This document shows, in pieces, positions 45,794 to 53,620 of a stretch of 64,000 nucleotides of DNA (positions are counted from its first letter, which is position 1; each line of letters starts with the position of its first letter). Source of the DNA: Camelimonas fluminis (GTDB taxonomy: Bacteria > Pseudomonadota > Alphaproteobacteria > Rhizobiales > Beijerinckiaceae); the NCBI RefSeq assembly GCF_014656355.1, contig NZ_BNCG01000001.1:700541-764540 (forward strand), given 5' to 3'. The notes beneath the pieces were generated by a model. It was not told the DNA's origin. It searched no databases and saw only the letters and a program-made list of their open reading frames with translations. A program made the position numbers and the translations under genes.

Positions 45794-45870
45794 GTCAGGA
45801 TGGGTCAGGGGGCAATGGAAGCTGCAACAGCTTCCGGAAGCGGGCCCAGCATAAAGCCATTTTATGGGCA

Positions 45871-45898
45871 TTGACAATTTTAGAGTGTTCTCTAAATT
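45871..45898 (+). promoter_or_regulatory. Promoter with embedded TetR operator
   Basis: TTGACA (45871-45876) and TAAATT (45893-45898) with 16-bp spacing point toward the ThDP-enzyme gene. Between them sits the perfect inverted repeat TTTAGAGTGTTCTCTAAA (45879-45896). On the minus strand TTGGAG..TCTAAA gives a weaker promoter for the TetR gene through the same site. The remaining DNA to 46344 is a ~440-bp leader with no gene seen. Confidence 0.7.
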
Positions 45899-46344
45899 TT
45901 TCTCCAACAGGTCGCCGCCCAACAGGCGCCGGGAAACGCACCGCAGGAGCAGGCCGCAGATCGCGCGACAGGCGCCGCACCGTGAAAATGACGGCGCGGC
46001 GGTTTTCAGGACAGGATCGCCGCAAGGCGCCGGGCAGGGCGCGGCGGCATGGGGCGCGGCGCGCCCGGTCCTGTCCCTCGCGCCTCCACGCCTTTCCCTG
46101 ACAGTCCGCGCCCGCTGCGCCAGGCGCGACCTGATGCGCCCATTCACGCCTTGCGTGCGGCGGGCCACAGACGCCGCTTTCCGAAGGGAAGGGGCGTCCA
46201 GCCAGGAAGCCAGGACAAAATCCGGTTCAGGATGAACGGGTTTTCTCCTGAACGCGGACAGATCAGATCGGCAGGGCGATGTTCCGTTTCGGTTTGAAAT
46301 GGATTTGGCCCTGGCCCGCGCGGCGGGCAGGAAAGGGAGAAGAC

Positions 46345-48093
46345 ATGGCGGAGATCAATGGCGGCGTCGCCCTTGCGCGTTCCTTGGGGGCGCTGGGCGT
46401 TTCGGAGGTGTTCACGCTGCACGGCGGGCATCTCGATTCATTCCTGGTCGCCTGTCAGGACAGCGACATCCGCCTCACCGACACCCGCCATGAAGCTTCC
46501 GCCGGCCATGCCGCCGAGGCTTACGCCCGCGCCACCGGCCAGATTGGCGTCTGCGTTATCACCGCCGGCCCGGGCTTCGCCAACGCGTTGACCTCCTTCG
46601 TCAACGCCTGGCTCGACGCCACGCCGGTGCTGTTCATCGCTGGCGCGCCGCCGCTGCGCGAGGTCGCCACCAATCCGCTGCAGGGCGGCTTTGACCAGGT
46701 GGCCATGGCGGCTCCGGTGACGAAATGGGCGCACCGCATCACCAATGTGGAGCGCATTCCGGACCTGGTGGAAAAGGCCGTGCGCCTGGCGACTTCCGGT
46801 CGTCCTGGTCCGGTGTTCCTTGAAATGCCGATCGACATCATGTTCGGCCTGGCTGACGAAGCTGATCTGGCCATGCCGCGCCTGCCGGCGATGGCCGCGC
46901 GGCCGGCCCCGACCCTGGCCGCCGTCGACCGTCTGATCGGGCTGTTGCAACAGGCCGAGCGCCCCGCAATCATCGCCGGCGGCGGCGCCGCCAACGCCCG
47001 GGCGGCGGAGCTGCTGCGCCAGTTCGCCGAAATGTCCTCGGTTCCGGTGCTCGAGAGCAACAAGGCCGCCGGCATCCTGCCGTCCGATCACCCCCAGGCC
47101 GGCGGGGGCTCGGGCAATCTAGCCATGGCGGCCATGGCGCACAAGGCGCCGGCTGATCTGGTGGTGCTGTTGGGCGCGCGCACCGGCCTGTTCCTTGGCG
47201 GACGTTCCGGCGCCGTCATTCCCCATGCGGCGAAGCTGGTGCAGATCGATATCGACGAGGCCGAAATCGGCCGCCTGCGCGCGCCGGAGCTGGCGATCAC
47301 CGCCGATGTGGCCGAAACGCTCAGCGCCCTGCTGGCGCGTGGCGCCGGGGCGACATGGCGGGACCGCGCCGACTGGTGCAAGCTGCTGCAGGGATGCCCG
47401 CAGCTGTTTCGCTCTGCCTTCGACAAGACCCCGGTGGAGAACGCCGCTGGCGTCATTCATCCGTATCACGCCGCCCGCGCCGTCGCCGAGGCCCTGAGCC
47501 CCGACACCGCCATCGCCTGGGACGGCGGCGAGGCCCCAGCCTGGTTCCGGCCGTTCGCCCGCACGCCCGCCATCGGCCTCAACGCCGGCACCGGCTACCT
47601 GGGGTGCCTCGGCATTGGCCAGGGCTTCTCCATTGGCCTCGCCCGCGCCCGGCCGCGCGCGCCGGTCGCCCTGTTCCTTGGCGACGGCGCCGCCGGTTTT
47701 CACATCGCCGAGTTCGACACCATGGTCCGCCACCGTCTGCCGGTGACCACCATCGTCTTCAACAACGCCTGCTGGGGCATGTCGCAGCATGGGCAGGAGC
47801 TGGTGTTTGGCCGCCAGCATCTCGCCGTCGTCAAGCTGGCGGAGACCGACTACCAGGACGTCGCCCGCGCCTTCGGCGGCCATGGCGAGAAGGTGACGCG
47901 ATTCGCCGATATCGGCCCGGCCATTCGCCGCGCCCAGGCCCAGGAGCTGCCGTCCTGCATCAACATCATCGTTGATCCGGACGTGATGCACCCGGTCACG
48001 GCCGCCATGGTCGGCGACCTGGAGGCCGAGGGCCAGATTCCGGTGCCCTATTACGAAAACATCCCGATCCCGGGCTATCGCAAGAAGGATTGA
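46345..48093 (+). CDS. ThDP-dependent lyase/carboligase, benzaldehyde-lyase-like
   Basis: 582 residues from ATG 46345 (GAAAGGGAGAAGAC). ThDP-enzyme architecture: PYR domain, central domain, PP domain with G446-D447-G448...N474 (Mg/diphosphate motif). Compared from memory with Pseudomonas benzaldehyde lyase, His29 (LHGGH), Glu50 (TRHE) and Gln113 (PLQGG) fall at the same numbers, with QGGFDQVAMAAPVTKWAHR nearly identical; the aromatic-pocket Trp163 and Tyr397 align with Ile163 and Pro398. So acyloin cleavage/formation chemistry is probable with a non-aromatic or larger substrate (inference). Annotation pipelines may call it acetolactate synthase. Confidence 0.88.
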   Translation: MAEINGGVALARSLGALGVSEVFTLHGGHLDSFLVACQDSDIRLTDTRHEASAGHAAEAYARATGQIGVCVITAGPGFANALTSFVNAWLDATPVLFIAGAPPLREVATNPLQGGFDQVAMAAPVTKWAHRITNVERIPDLVEKAVRLATSGRPGPVFLEMPIDIMFGLADEADLAMPRLPAMAARPAPTLAAVDRLIGLLQQAERPAIIAGGGAANARAAELLRQFAEMSSVPVLESNKAAGILPSDHPQAGGGSGNLAMAAMAHKAPADLVVLLGARTGLFLGGRSGAVIPHAAKLVQIDIDEAEIGRLRAPELAITADVAETLSALLARGAGATWRDRADWCKLLQGCPQLFRSAFDKTPVENAAGVIHPYHAARAVAEALSPDTAIAWDGGEAPAWFRPFARTPAIGLNAGTGYLGCLGIGQGFSIGLARARPRAPVALFLGDGAAGFHIAEFDTMVRHRLPVTTIVFNNACWGMSQHGQELVFGRQHLAVVKLAETDYQDVARAFGGHGEKVTRFADIGPAIRRAQAQELPSCINIIVDPDVMHPVTAAMVGDLEAEGQIPVPYYENIPIPGYRKKD

Positions 48094-48127
48094 TCCAGAA
48101 GGCCATTGCGCCTGACCCGGCGGATGT

Positions 48128-48180
48128 GACGCAGCCGGAGCGGCGCATGGCGTTTCCTGCAAGGAAATGGCTCACAATGA
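48128..48180 (+). repeat. Dispersed intergenic repeat, copy D (partial)
   Basis: GGCGCATGGCGTTTCCTGCA then AGGAAATGGCTCACAATGA matches copy C over about 40 bp; the right half is lost or diverged. Between the ThDP enzyme and dehydrogenase genes. Confidence 0.55.
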
Positions 48181-48305
48181 CATCGCGCGTGGGGCGCGGA
48201 CGCCGCTGCGTCTCCACGCCCCGGCGCGATGTCTTCCAGCACGGCTTCGCATGACAGCGCGGGGCCATCTTGCAGCCAAAGAACAAATCACAAGGGAGCA
48301 GACGC

Positions 48306-49385
48306 ATGCGCGCGATTGTGCGACGGGCGGGAAAACTGGAACTGAATGAGAACTGGCCGGAACCTGCGCCGGGGCCGGGCCAGACGCTGGTGAAAACCCT
48401 GGCCTGCGGCGTGTGCGGCTCGGATCTCCACGCCCTGGATCATCTGGAGCGGATGTCAGAGTTCAGCCGCCGCTGCGGTTCGGCTTCTGGCCTCGACGCC
48501 AGCCAGGGCGTGGTCTTCGGTCACGAATTCTGCGGCGAGATCATCGCCCACGGCCCTGGCTCGACCAGCACGCTGGCGCCGGGAACCCGCGTGGTGGCCA
48601 TGCCCTTCGCGGCTGGTCCCTCCGGCATGGAGTTGGTTGGCTTCTCCAATCGTTTCAGCGGCGGTTTCGCTGAACGCATGGTGCTGACCGAGGCGCTGCT
48701 GCTGCCGGTGCCGGATGACCTGCCGTCGTCCATCGCCGCCATGACCGAGCCGTTCGCTGTCGGCGAGCATGCCGTGGCCATGGCGAAGGCGCCGCAGGAC
48801 GCGGTGACGCTGGTGCTTGGCTGCGGCCCCATCGGCCTTGCCGTCATCGCTTCGGCGAAGGCGCGTGGCCTGCATCCGGTTATCGCCAGCGATTTTTCGC
48901 CGATGCGCCGCGCCGCCGCGGCGAAGATGGGCGCTGACATCGTCATCGATCCGGCCGTTGAAAACCCCTATGGCCGCTGGTCGGAGTTCGACGTTCCCGC
49001 CAATCTCGCCGAGCGCGGCGCCGCAATGGCGACGGGGCGCGCCACGCGTCCGGCGATGATTTTTGAATGCGTCGGCGCGCCGGGCATGTTGCAGGCCGTC
49101 ATCGAAGGCGCGCCGCCGTCCGCGCGCATCGTCGTGGTGGGCGCCTGCATGGAGGCCGACCGGATCGAGCCGCTGATGGCCATCAACAAGCAGCTCAGCA
49201 TGGAATTCGTCTTCGCCTATACGGCCGATGAGTTCGCCCTGACCCTGAAACGCCTCGCCAGCGGCGAGATCAACGGCGCGGCGGCCCTGACCATGGAAGC
49301 CGCGCTCGCCGATACGCCCCAGGCTTTCGAACTGGCCAGGCAGGCTGACCAGCACGTCAAGATTGTCATCGATCCGCAACGCTAA
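48306..49385 (+). CDS. Zinc-type alcohol dehydrogenase
   Basis: 359 residues from ATG 48306 (AAGGGAGCAGACGC). Medium-chain dehydrogenase: catalytic zinc ligands C37 (CGVCGSD) and H73-E74 (GHEFCG); Rossmann motif LGCGPIGLAVIASAKARG (about 176-193) with an Asp (SDF) after it. The four-Cys structural zinc loop is absent. Oxidises a secondary alcohol or vicinal diol/acyloin type substrate with NAD(P). Placed between the ThDP lyase and an SDR gene with the same orientation, so probably one operon. Confidence 0.9.
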   Translation: MRAIVRRAGKLELNENWPEPAPGPGQTLVKTLACGVCGSDLHALDHLERMSEFSRRCGSASGLDASQGVVFGHEFCGEIIAHGPGSTSTLAPGTRVVAMPFAAGPSGMELVGFSNRFSGGFAERMVLTEALLLPVPDDLPSSIAAMTEPFAVGEHAVAMAKAPQDAVTLVLGCGPIGLAVIASAKARGLHPVIASDFSPMRRAAAAKMGADIVIDPAVENPYGRWSEFDVPANLAERGAAMATGRATRPAMIFECVGAPGMLQAVIEGAPPSARIVVVGACMEADRIEPLMAINKQLSMEFVFAYTADEFALTLKRLASGEINGAAALTMEAALADTPQAFELARQADQHVKIVIDPQR

Positions 49386-49420
49386 ACCGGTCGCCGGATT
49401 CCGTGATGGAGGATAACAGC

Positions 49421-50203
49421 ATGAGATTTTCCGGTCAGGTCGCCGTGGTGACGGGCGGGGCGTCGGGCATCGGCGCGGCCGCGGTCCGACGCTTTCATGG
49501 CGAAGGCGCCGCGGTGGTGATCGCCGACCTCAACGCCGGACAGGGCGAGGCGCTCGCCGCCGAGCTGGGGGCGGAACGGGCCCGTTTCGTCGCGACTGAC
49601 GTGGCGGATGAAACGGCGGTGAAGGCGATGATCGACGCTGCGGTCGCCACCTTCGGTCGCCTCGATATCCTGTTCAATAACGCCGGCATTGGCAGCCGCG
49701 TCCATACGCCAGACCTCGCGACGGAGGATTGGCGGCGCGTGATCGCCATCAATCTGGACGCCGTGTTTTTTGCCTGCCGCGTCGCCATTCCCCTGATGAA
49801 GGCGCAAGGCGGCGGCGCCATCATCAACACCGCGTCGATTTCAGGCATGGCCGGCGATTACGGCTTTGACGCTTACAACGCCGCCAAGGGCGCGGTGATC
49901 AACTACACGCGCTCGCTTGGCATCAGCCACGCCCGCGATGGCGTTCGCGTCAACGCCGTTTGTCCCGGCCCGGTGGATACGCCGATCATCGCCGGCATCA
50001 AGGAGGTTCCAGGCCTGTGGGAGCGCTGGTCCGACGCCGTGCCCATGGGCCGTTTCTCCCAGCCGGAGGAAATCGCCGCGGCGGTGGCCTTTCTCGCCTC
50101 CCGCGATGCTTCCTACATCACCGGCGTCGCCCTGGCGGTCGACGGCGGCCTGATGGCCGCCACCGGCCAGCCCAATCTCGACCTTTACCTTCCGAAGAAC
50201 TGA
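49421..50203 (+). CDS. SDR-family oxidoreductase
   Basis: 260 residues from ATG 49421 with GGAGGATAACAGC before it. TGGASGIGAAA (about 12-22), NNAGIGSR, catalytic Tyr/Lys in FDAYNAAKGAV (about 151-155), C-terminal YITGVALAVDGGLMA. Asp37-type residue (IADLNAG) indicates NAD preference. Close to 3-oxoacyl-reductase/diacetyl- or dihydrodiol-type SDRs. Likely partner of the preceding dehydrogenase in acting on the product of the ThDP lyase. Confidence 0.9.
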   Translation: MRFSGQVAVVTGGASGIGAAAVRRFHGEGAAVVIADLNAGQGEALAAELGAERARFVATDVADETAVKAMIDAAVATFGRLDILFNNAGIGSRVHTPDLATEDWRRVIAINLDAVFFACRVAIPLMKAQGGGAIINTASISGMAGDYGFDAYNAAKGAVINYTRSLGISHARDGVRVNAVCPGPVDTPIIAGIKEVPGLWERWSDAVPMGRFSQPEEIAAAVAFLASRDASYITGVALAVDGGLMAATGQPNLDLYLPKN

Positions 50204-50219
50204 GACCGGCTGAACCCCA

Positions 50220-50247
50220 TCACGCGGCGCAGCCTTGCGCCGCGTGA
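50220..50247 (+). terminator. Hairpin after SDR gene
   Basis: Perfect 11-bp stem TCACGCGGCGC / GCGCCGCGTGA with 6-nt loop, 16 bp after the stop codon; no U-tract, so termination may be partial. Confidence 0.5.
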
Positions 50248-50267
50248 CGGAGCAGGCTGGCTCCTGC

Positions 50268-50340
50268 GCCTTCCTGGAGGTTTTCCAGGAAGGCCTCGAA
50301 GAAGACCTCCAAGAAGATCTCCAGAAAACCTTCCAGGAAC
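50268..50340 (+). repeat. 12-bp tandem repeat with hairpin in the leader of the binding-protein gene
   Basis: Six imperfect 12-bp units of C/T-T-C-C-(A/T)-x-G-A type run up to the start codon at 50347. The first two form a perfect 11-bp hairpin GCCTTCCTGGA / TCCAGGAAGGC (50268-50294). Several GGA triplets are in loops. The last unit, AGGAAC, provides the ribosome site of the next gene. Confidence 0.75.
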
Positions 50341-50346
50341 ATACCG

Positions 50347-51564
50347 ATGAATTCCATCACCCGGCGCACCCTGCTGGCGGGCGCGACGACGGCTGCTTTC
50401 GCCATGACCTCCCATGGCGTCCGCGCCGCCGACACGCCCGGCGTCACCGCCACCGAAATCCGCATCGGCAACACCGCCTCGCTCAGCGGCCCGGTGTCGG
50501 CGCTCGGCACGCAAACCCGCACTCAGGAGGCGTTTTTCAAAATGATCAACGACCGGGGCGGGATCGCCGGTCGCAAGATCAACTTCATTTTCTATGATGA
50601 TGGGTTCAGCCCGCCGCGCACGGTCGAGCAGACGCGCCGTCTGCTGGAGAGCGACCAGGTCGCCTTCCTGTTCAGCAACATCGGCACGGCTCCGAATTCG
50701 GCCATCGTCAAATACGTCAACGCCCGCAAGGTTCCGCACCTGTTCATTACGGTGAACGGCGACAAATGGGGTGATCACAAGGCTCATCCCTGGACCATGG
50801 GCTTCCCGCCCAGCGGCCGGGCCGAGGCGCGGATTTTCACCCGCGACGCCCTGAAACGCCACCCGGACGGCAAGATCGCCGTGCTCTACCAGAACGACGA
50901 CTACGGCAAGGATTATCTGGCCGGCGTCCGCGATGTGCTCGGCGATGATTTCGACAAAAAGACCGTGATCGCGCCTTATGAGGTCGCTGACGCCACGGTG
51001 GATTCGCAGATCCTCAATCTGCGCCAGTCCGGCGCGACCAGCCTGATCTCCGGCGCCACAGCCAAATTTGCCGCCCAGGCGATCCGCAAGCTGCACGACA
51101 TCAACTGGAAGCCGACGCACTACATCTCCAACGGCTCGGCTTCCATCGCCGGCGTTCTGCTGCCGGCCGGCGTCGAAGCCTCGAAGGATGTCATCGCCAC
51201 CGCCTACCTGAAGGATCCCACCGATCCAGAATGGGCCGACGATGCTGCGGTGAAGGACTATCTGGCCTTCATGAAGCAGTACTATCCGTCCGCCAATCTG
51301 CAGGACGCCTTCAACACATACGCCTATACGGTGTCCCAGGTGCTGATGAAGGTGCTGGATCAGTGCAACGGCGACTTCTCCCGCGAGAACATCATGAAGC
51401 AGGCGGCCAACCTGAATGGCGTCGTGATCCCCATGCTGCTGCCCGGGATCACCGTGCGCACCAGCCCGACCGACTACCACCCGATCCAGCAACTGCAATT
51501 GCAGAGCTTCGACGGCAAGGGCTGGAAGCGTTTCGGCGAGATTATCGACGGCTCGGAAAAATAA
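50347..51564 (+). CDS. Orphan LivK-type ABC substrate-binding protein 2
   Basis: 405 residues. Tat-like signal ITRRTLLAGATTAAF, cleavage after VRA at about 27. Mature part IRIGNTASLSGPVSALGTQT, YDDGFSPPRTVEQTRRLLE, LYQNDDYGKDYLAGVRDVLG. Same subgroup as the 39787 protein (shared layout and sizes), again without permease or ATPase nearby. Location after the lyase/dehydrogenase genes suggests its ligand is the substrate of that module. A terminator follows. Confidence 0.92.
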   Translation: MNSITRRTLLAGATTAAFAMTSHGVRAADTPGVTATEIRIGNTASLSGPVSALGTQTRTQEAFFKMINDRGGIAGRKINFIFYDDGFSPPRTVEQTRRLLESDQVAFLFSNIGTAPNSAIVKYVNARKVPHLFITVNGDKWGDHKAHPWTMGFPPSGRAEARIFTRDALKRHPDGKIAVLYQNDDYGKDYLAGVRDVLGDDFDKKTVIAPYEVADATVDSQILNLRQSGATSLISGATAKFAAQAIRKLHDINWKPTHYISNGSASIAGVLLPAGVEASKDVIATAYLKDPTDPEWADDAAVKDYLAFMKQYYPSANLQDAFNTYAYTVSQVLMKVLDQCNGDFSRENIMKQAANLNGVVIPMLLPGITVRTSPTDYHPIQQLQLQSFDGKGWKRFGEIIDGSEK

Positions 51565-51575
51565 GCCGCTCCATC

Positions 51576-51605
51576 AAACGCTCCGGGCTGGCCCCGGAGC
51601 GTTTT
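51576..51605 (+). terminator. Rho-independent terminator
   Basis: 11-bp stem AAACGCTCCGG / CCGGAGCGTTT, loop of 7, ending in TTTTC. Confidence 0.82.
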
Positions 51606-51607
51606 CA

Positions 51608-51690
51608 TGAATGCGGCCAGAGCATTTTCGGGAAAAGTGGAGGCCGCTTTTCGTAAGCAAAATGCGTCAAATGAAAGAGATGGGGCAAAT
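51608..51690 (+). repeat. Dispersed Hyphomicrobiales-type intergenic repeat, copy 2
   Basis: GCCAGAGCATTTTCGGGAAA, CTTTTCGTAAGCAAAATGCG and AAGAGATGGGGC match the minus strand of copy 1 (2130-2236). Sits between the terminator and the end of the serine-hydrolase gene. Confidence 0.75.
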
Positions 51691-51710
51691 ACTCCAGCGT
51701 CAGGCTGGCG

Positions 51711-53309
51711 TCACGGCGTCTTGCCCTGACGTTTCCACCTGCCGAGCCCGGCGTCATCCAGATAATTGATGACGAGCCCCTTCGCCCGGTCGCCCTGCAT
51801 CTCGAACCGGACCGAGGAGCGCGAGCCTTCGGGCTCGTTCTCGCCGGAAGGGGGAGCCATGACGAAGGCATCGCCATTCCAGTGCGTCAGCAGGGCGGTC
51901 TTGCGTTTCGGGCCAATCTGCAATTGCAGGCCGCCGTCCCGCGCGACAATCTCCACGGGGCCAAAGTAGCTGTTGTCGTAAACGCCGGCATAGGCGGCAA
52001 GCGGCTTGGCCGGGGCGGGATGGGCAGGCGGCGTTGCGCCCGCCAGATCGCCAACTGGCGCGAACATTGGCTGCATCATCTGATGATAGCCGGCGTACCA
52101 GTCCCGGGTCGAAACGCCGTACTGGGCGATGTCCATGAACTGGCTGACAATCGCTTCCGCCGCGCCGACCGGCGCGCCGTTGGTGAGCACAACGACGCCA
52201 AGATTGGCTGAGGGCAGGATCTGGAAGCAGGTTCCCGCACCGAGCAGAAAGGCGCCGGAATGGCCAAAGTTCGTGCGCCCGTTGGCGTGAACGCCGACAT
52301 TGAAGCCATAGCCATAGAACGAGCTGCGTTCATCCGGGGAGGACGGCGCATGCGGCGTGATCTGGGCGGTCAGGGCCGGCGTCAACTTGTCCGCGTCGAA
52401 CAGACGCTTGCCGCCATGCGTTCCACCCGCCAGCAGCAGCTTCAGCCATTCCGCCACATCGCGCACATTCGATGACACGCCGCCAGCCGGCGACTGGGCG
52501 TCCGGGTTGCGGTCGTACAGGGGCTGGAAGCGCCCGCCCACAAGCGCGTGCAGCGAGGCCCGGTTCTGGCGGGCAAGGAAGTCGGCGTGGCGGGCGCTGG
52601 TGGCGTTCATGCCCAGCGGAGTGAACAGCAGGCGCGCCGCGAGGCTTTCCCATTCCTCACCCATGGCCGCCGCCACCGCTTCGGCCGCGACCGTCGTGCC
52701 GAAATTGGCGTAATTGTAGGAGGCCCGGAATGGATCAAGCGGCCACTGGTCAAGGCGCGACAGGATCTCCTGGCGGGAAAAACCCAGATCCTCAAGGTTG
52801 TCGCCCGCCGCGTGGGGCAGGCCGCTGCGATGGGCAAAAAAGTCGCCGATCGTCGCATGGTCGCTCACCCACGGATCCTTGAGCTGGAACCATGGCAGGC
52901 GCTGGCGCACCGGATCGCTCCAGCTCACCTTGCCCTGGCTCACGGCGATCGCCGCGATCGTCGCGGACATCGGCTTTGACATGGAGGCGATCTGGAACAC
53001 GGTTTCCGGCGTGATGGCTCCAGCCTCGCCAAGCCGGCGCACGCCGAAGCCCTCCACGTAAGCCGTCTTGCCGTTCTGCACCACAGCGACGGCGACGCCT
53101 GGCGTCTTGCTGCGCGCCATCACGGCGCGGACCATGTCCGGCAATTCCCTGATGGCTTTGGCGACGCCCCCTTCGTTAAGGGCGATCACATCGAAACCTG
53201 GCGACTTGCCAGTGACAACAACGGGCGACTGGGCGCTGGCGGGCGCGGCGGCGAGGCCCACGCCAACCGGGGCCAGCATGATCACGCGAAAAATGCGGCG
53301 GACAAACAT
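51711..53309 (-). CDS. Serine hydrolase, beta-lactamase/penicillin-binding (class C) family, exported
   Basis: 532 residues from the ATG at 53309; in-frame ATGs further upstream add a non-signal extension. Sec signal (RVIMLAPVGVGLAAAPASA, cleavage about 26). Active-site S109-M-S-K112, second motif Y-A-N in YNYANFG, HSG motif in FGHSGAFLLG. A ~110-residue C-terminal domain follows the catalytic fold (YAGVYDNSYFGPVEIVARDG...). Periplasmic esterase or D-amino-peptidase activity is more likely than beta-lactam resistance. Divergent from the 53621 gene. Confidence 0.88.
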   Translation of the reverse strand: MFVRRIFRVIMLAPVGVGLAAAPASAQSPVVVTGKSPGFDVIALNEGGVAKAIRELPDMVRAVMARSKTPGVAVAVVQNGKTAYVEGFGVRRLGEAGAITPETVFQIASMSKPMSATIAAIAVSQGKVSWSDPVRQRLPWFQLKDPWVSDHATIGDFFAHRSGLPHAAGDNLEDLGFSRQEILSRLDQWPLDPFRASYNYANFGTTVAAEAVAAAMGEEWESLAARLLFTPLGMNATSARHADFLARQNRASLHALVGGRFQPLYDRNPDAQSPAGGVSSNVRDVAEWLKLLLAGGTHGGKRLFDADKLTPALTAQITPHAPSSPDERSSFYGYGFNVGVHANGRTNFGHSGAFLLGAGTCFQILPSANLGVVVLTNGAPVGAAEAIVSQFMDIAQYGVSTRDWYAGYHQMMQPMFAPVGDLAGATPPAHPAPAKPLAAYAGVYDNSYFGPVEIVARDGGLQLQIGPKRKTALLTHWNGDAFVMAPPSGENEPEGSRSSVRFEMQGDRAKGLVINYLDDAGLGRWKRQGKTP

Positions 53310-53491
53310 GTTCTGCACCCGGCTGGCGGCGAGACGCCGTGGATCTGGCCGCATGCTGCTGTGGCGCGGCGGCAAGCGCAACAGGAAAGGCTGGAGCCCT
53401 GTCAGGCGACCGGCGGGGCGAGTCAGGCGTCACCGGCGCGAAGCCATGCGCGGGGCGATGGGAAACATGACTTTCCCGGAGCGCCGGGCGC

Positions 53492-53532
53492 TGGTACGCT
53501 TCCGTATCAAAAACAAAAAATAACGTATCATG
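53492..53532 (+). promoter_or_regulatory. Possible promoter/operator before the 53621 binding-protein gene
   Basis: GGTACGCTTCCGTAT (53493-53507) resembles the GGTACGCTTCGGTAC site at 30697-30714; CGTATCA occurs twice (53503 and 53525), and TATCAT (53526-53531) may be the -10 box. The 311-bp divergent gap holds no gene. Confidence 0.35.
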
Positions 53533-53620
53533 CGGCCATATCACCGGCGATCCGGCGTCATTGCGGGCATCGCCATAGCGACGGTTGCTACAGACAGCCG
53601 CGCCTGATGGGAGAAACGCC

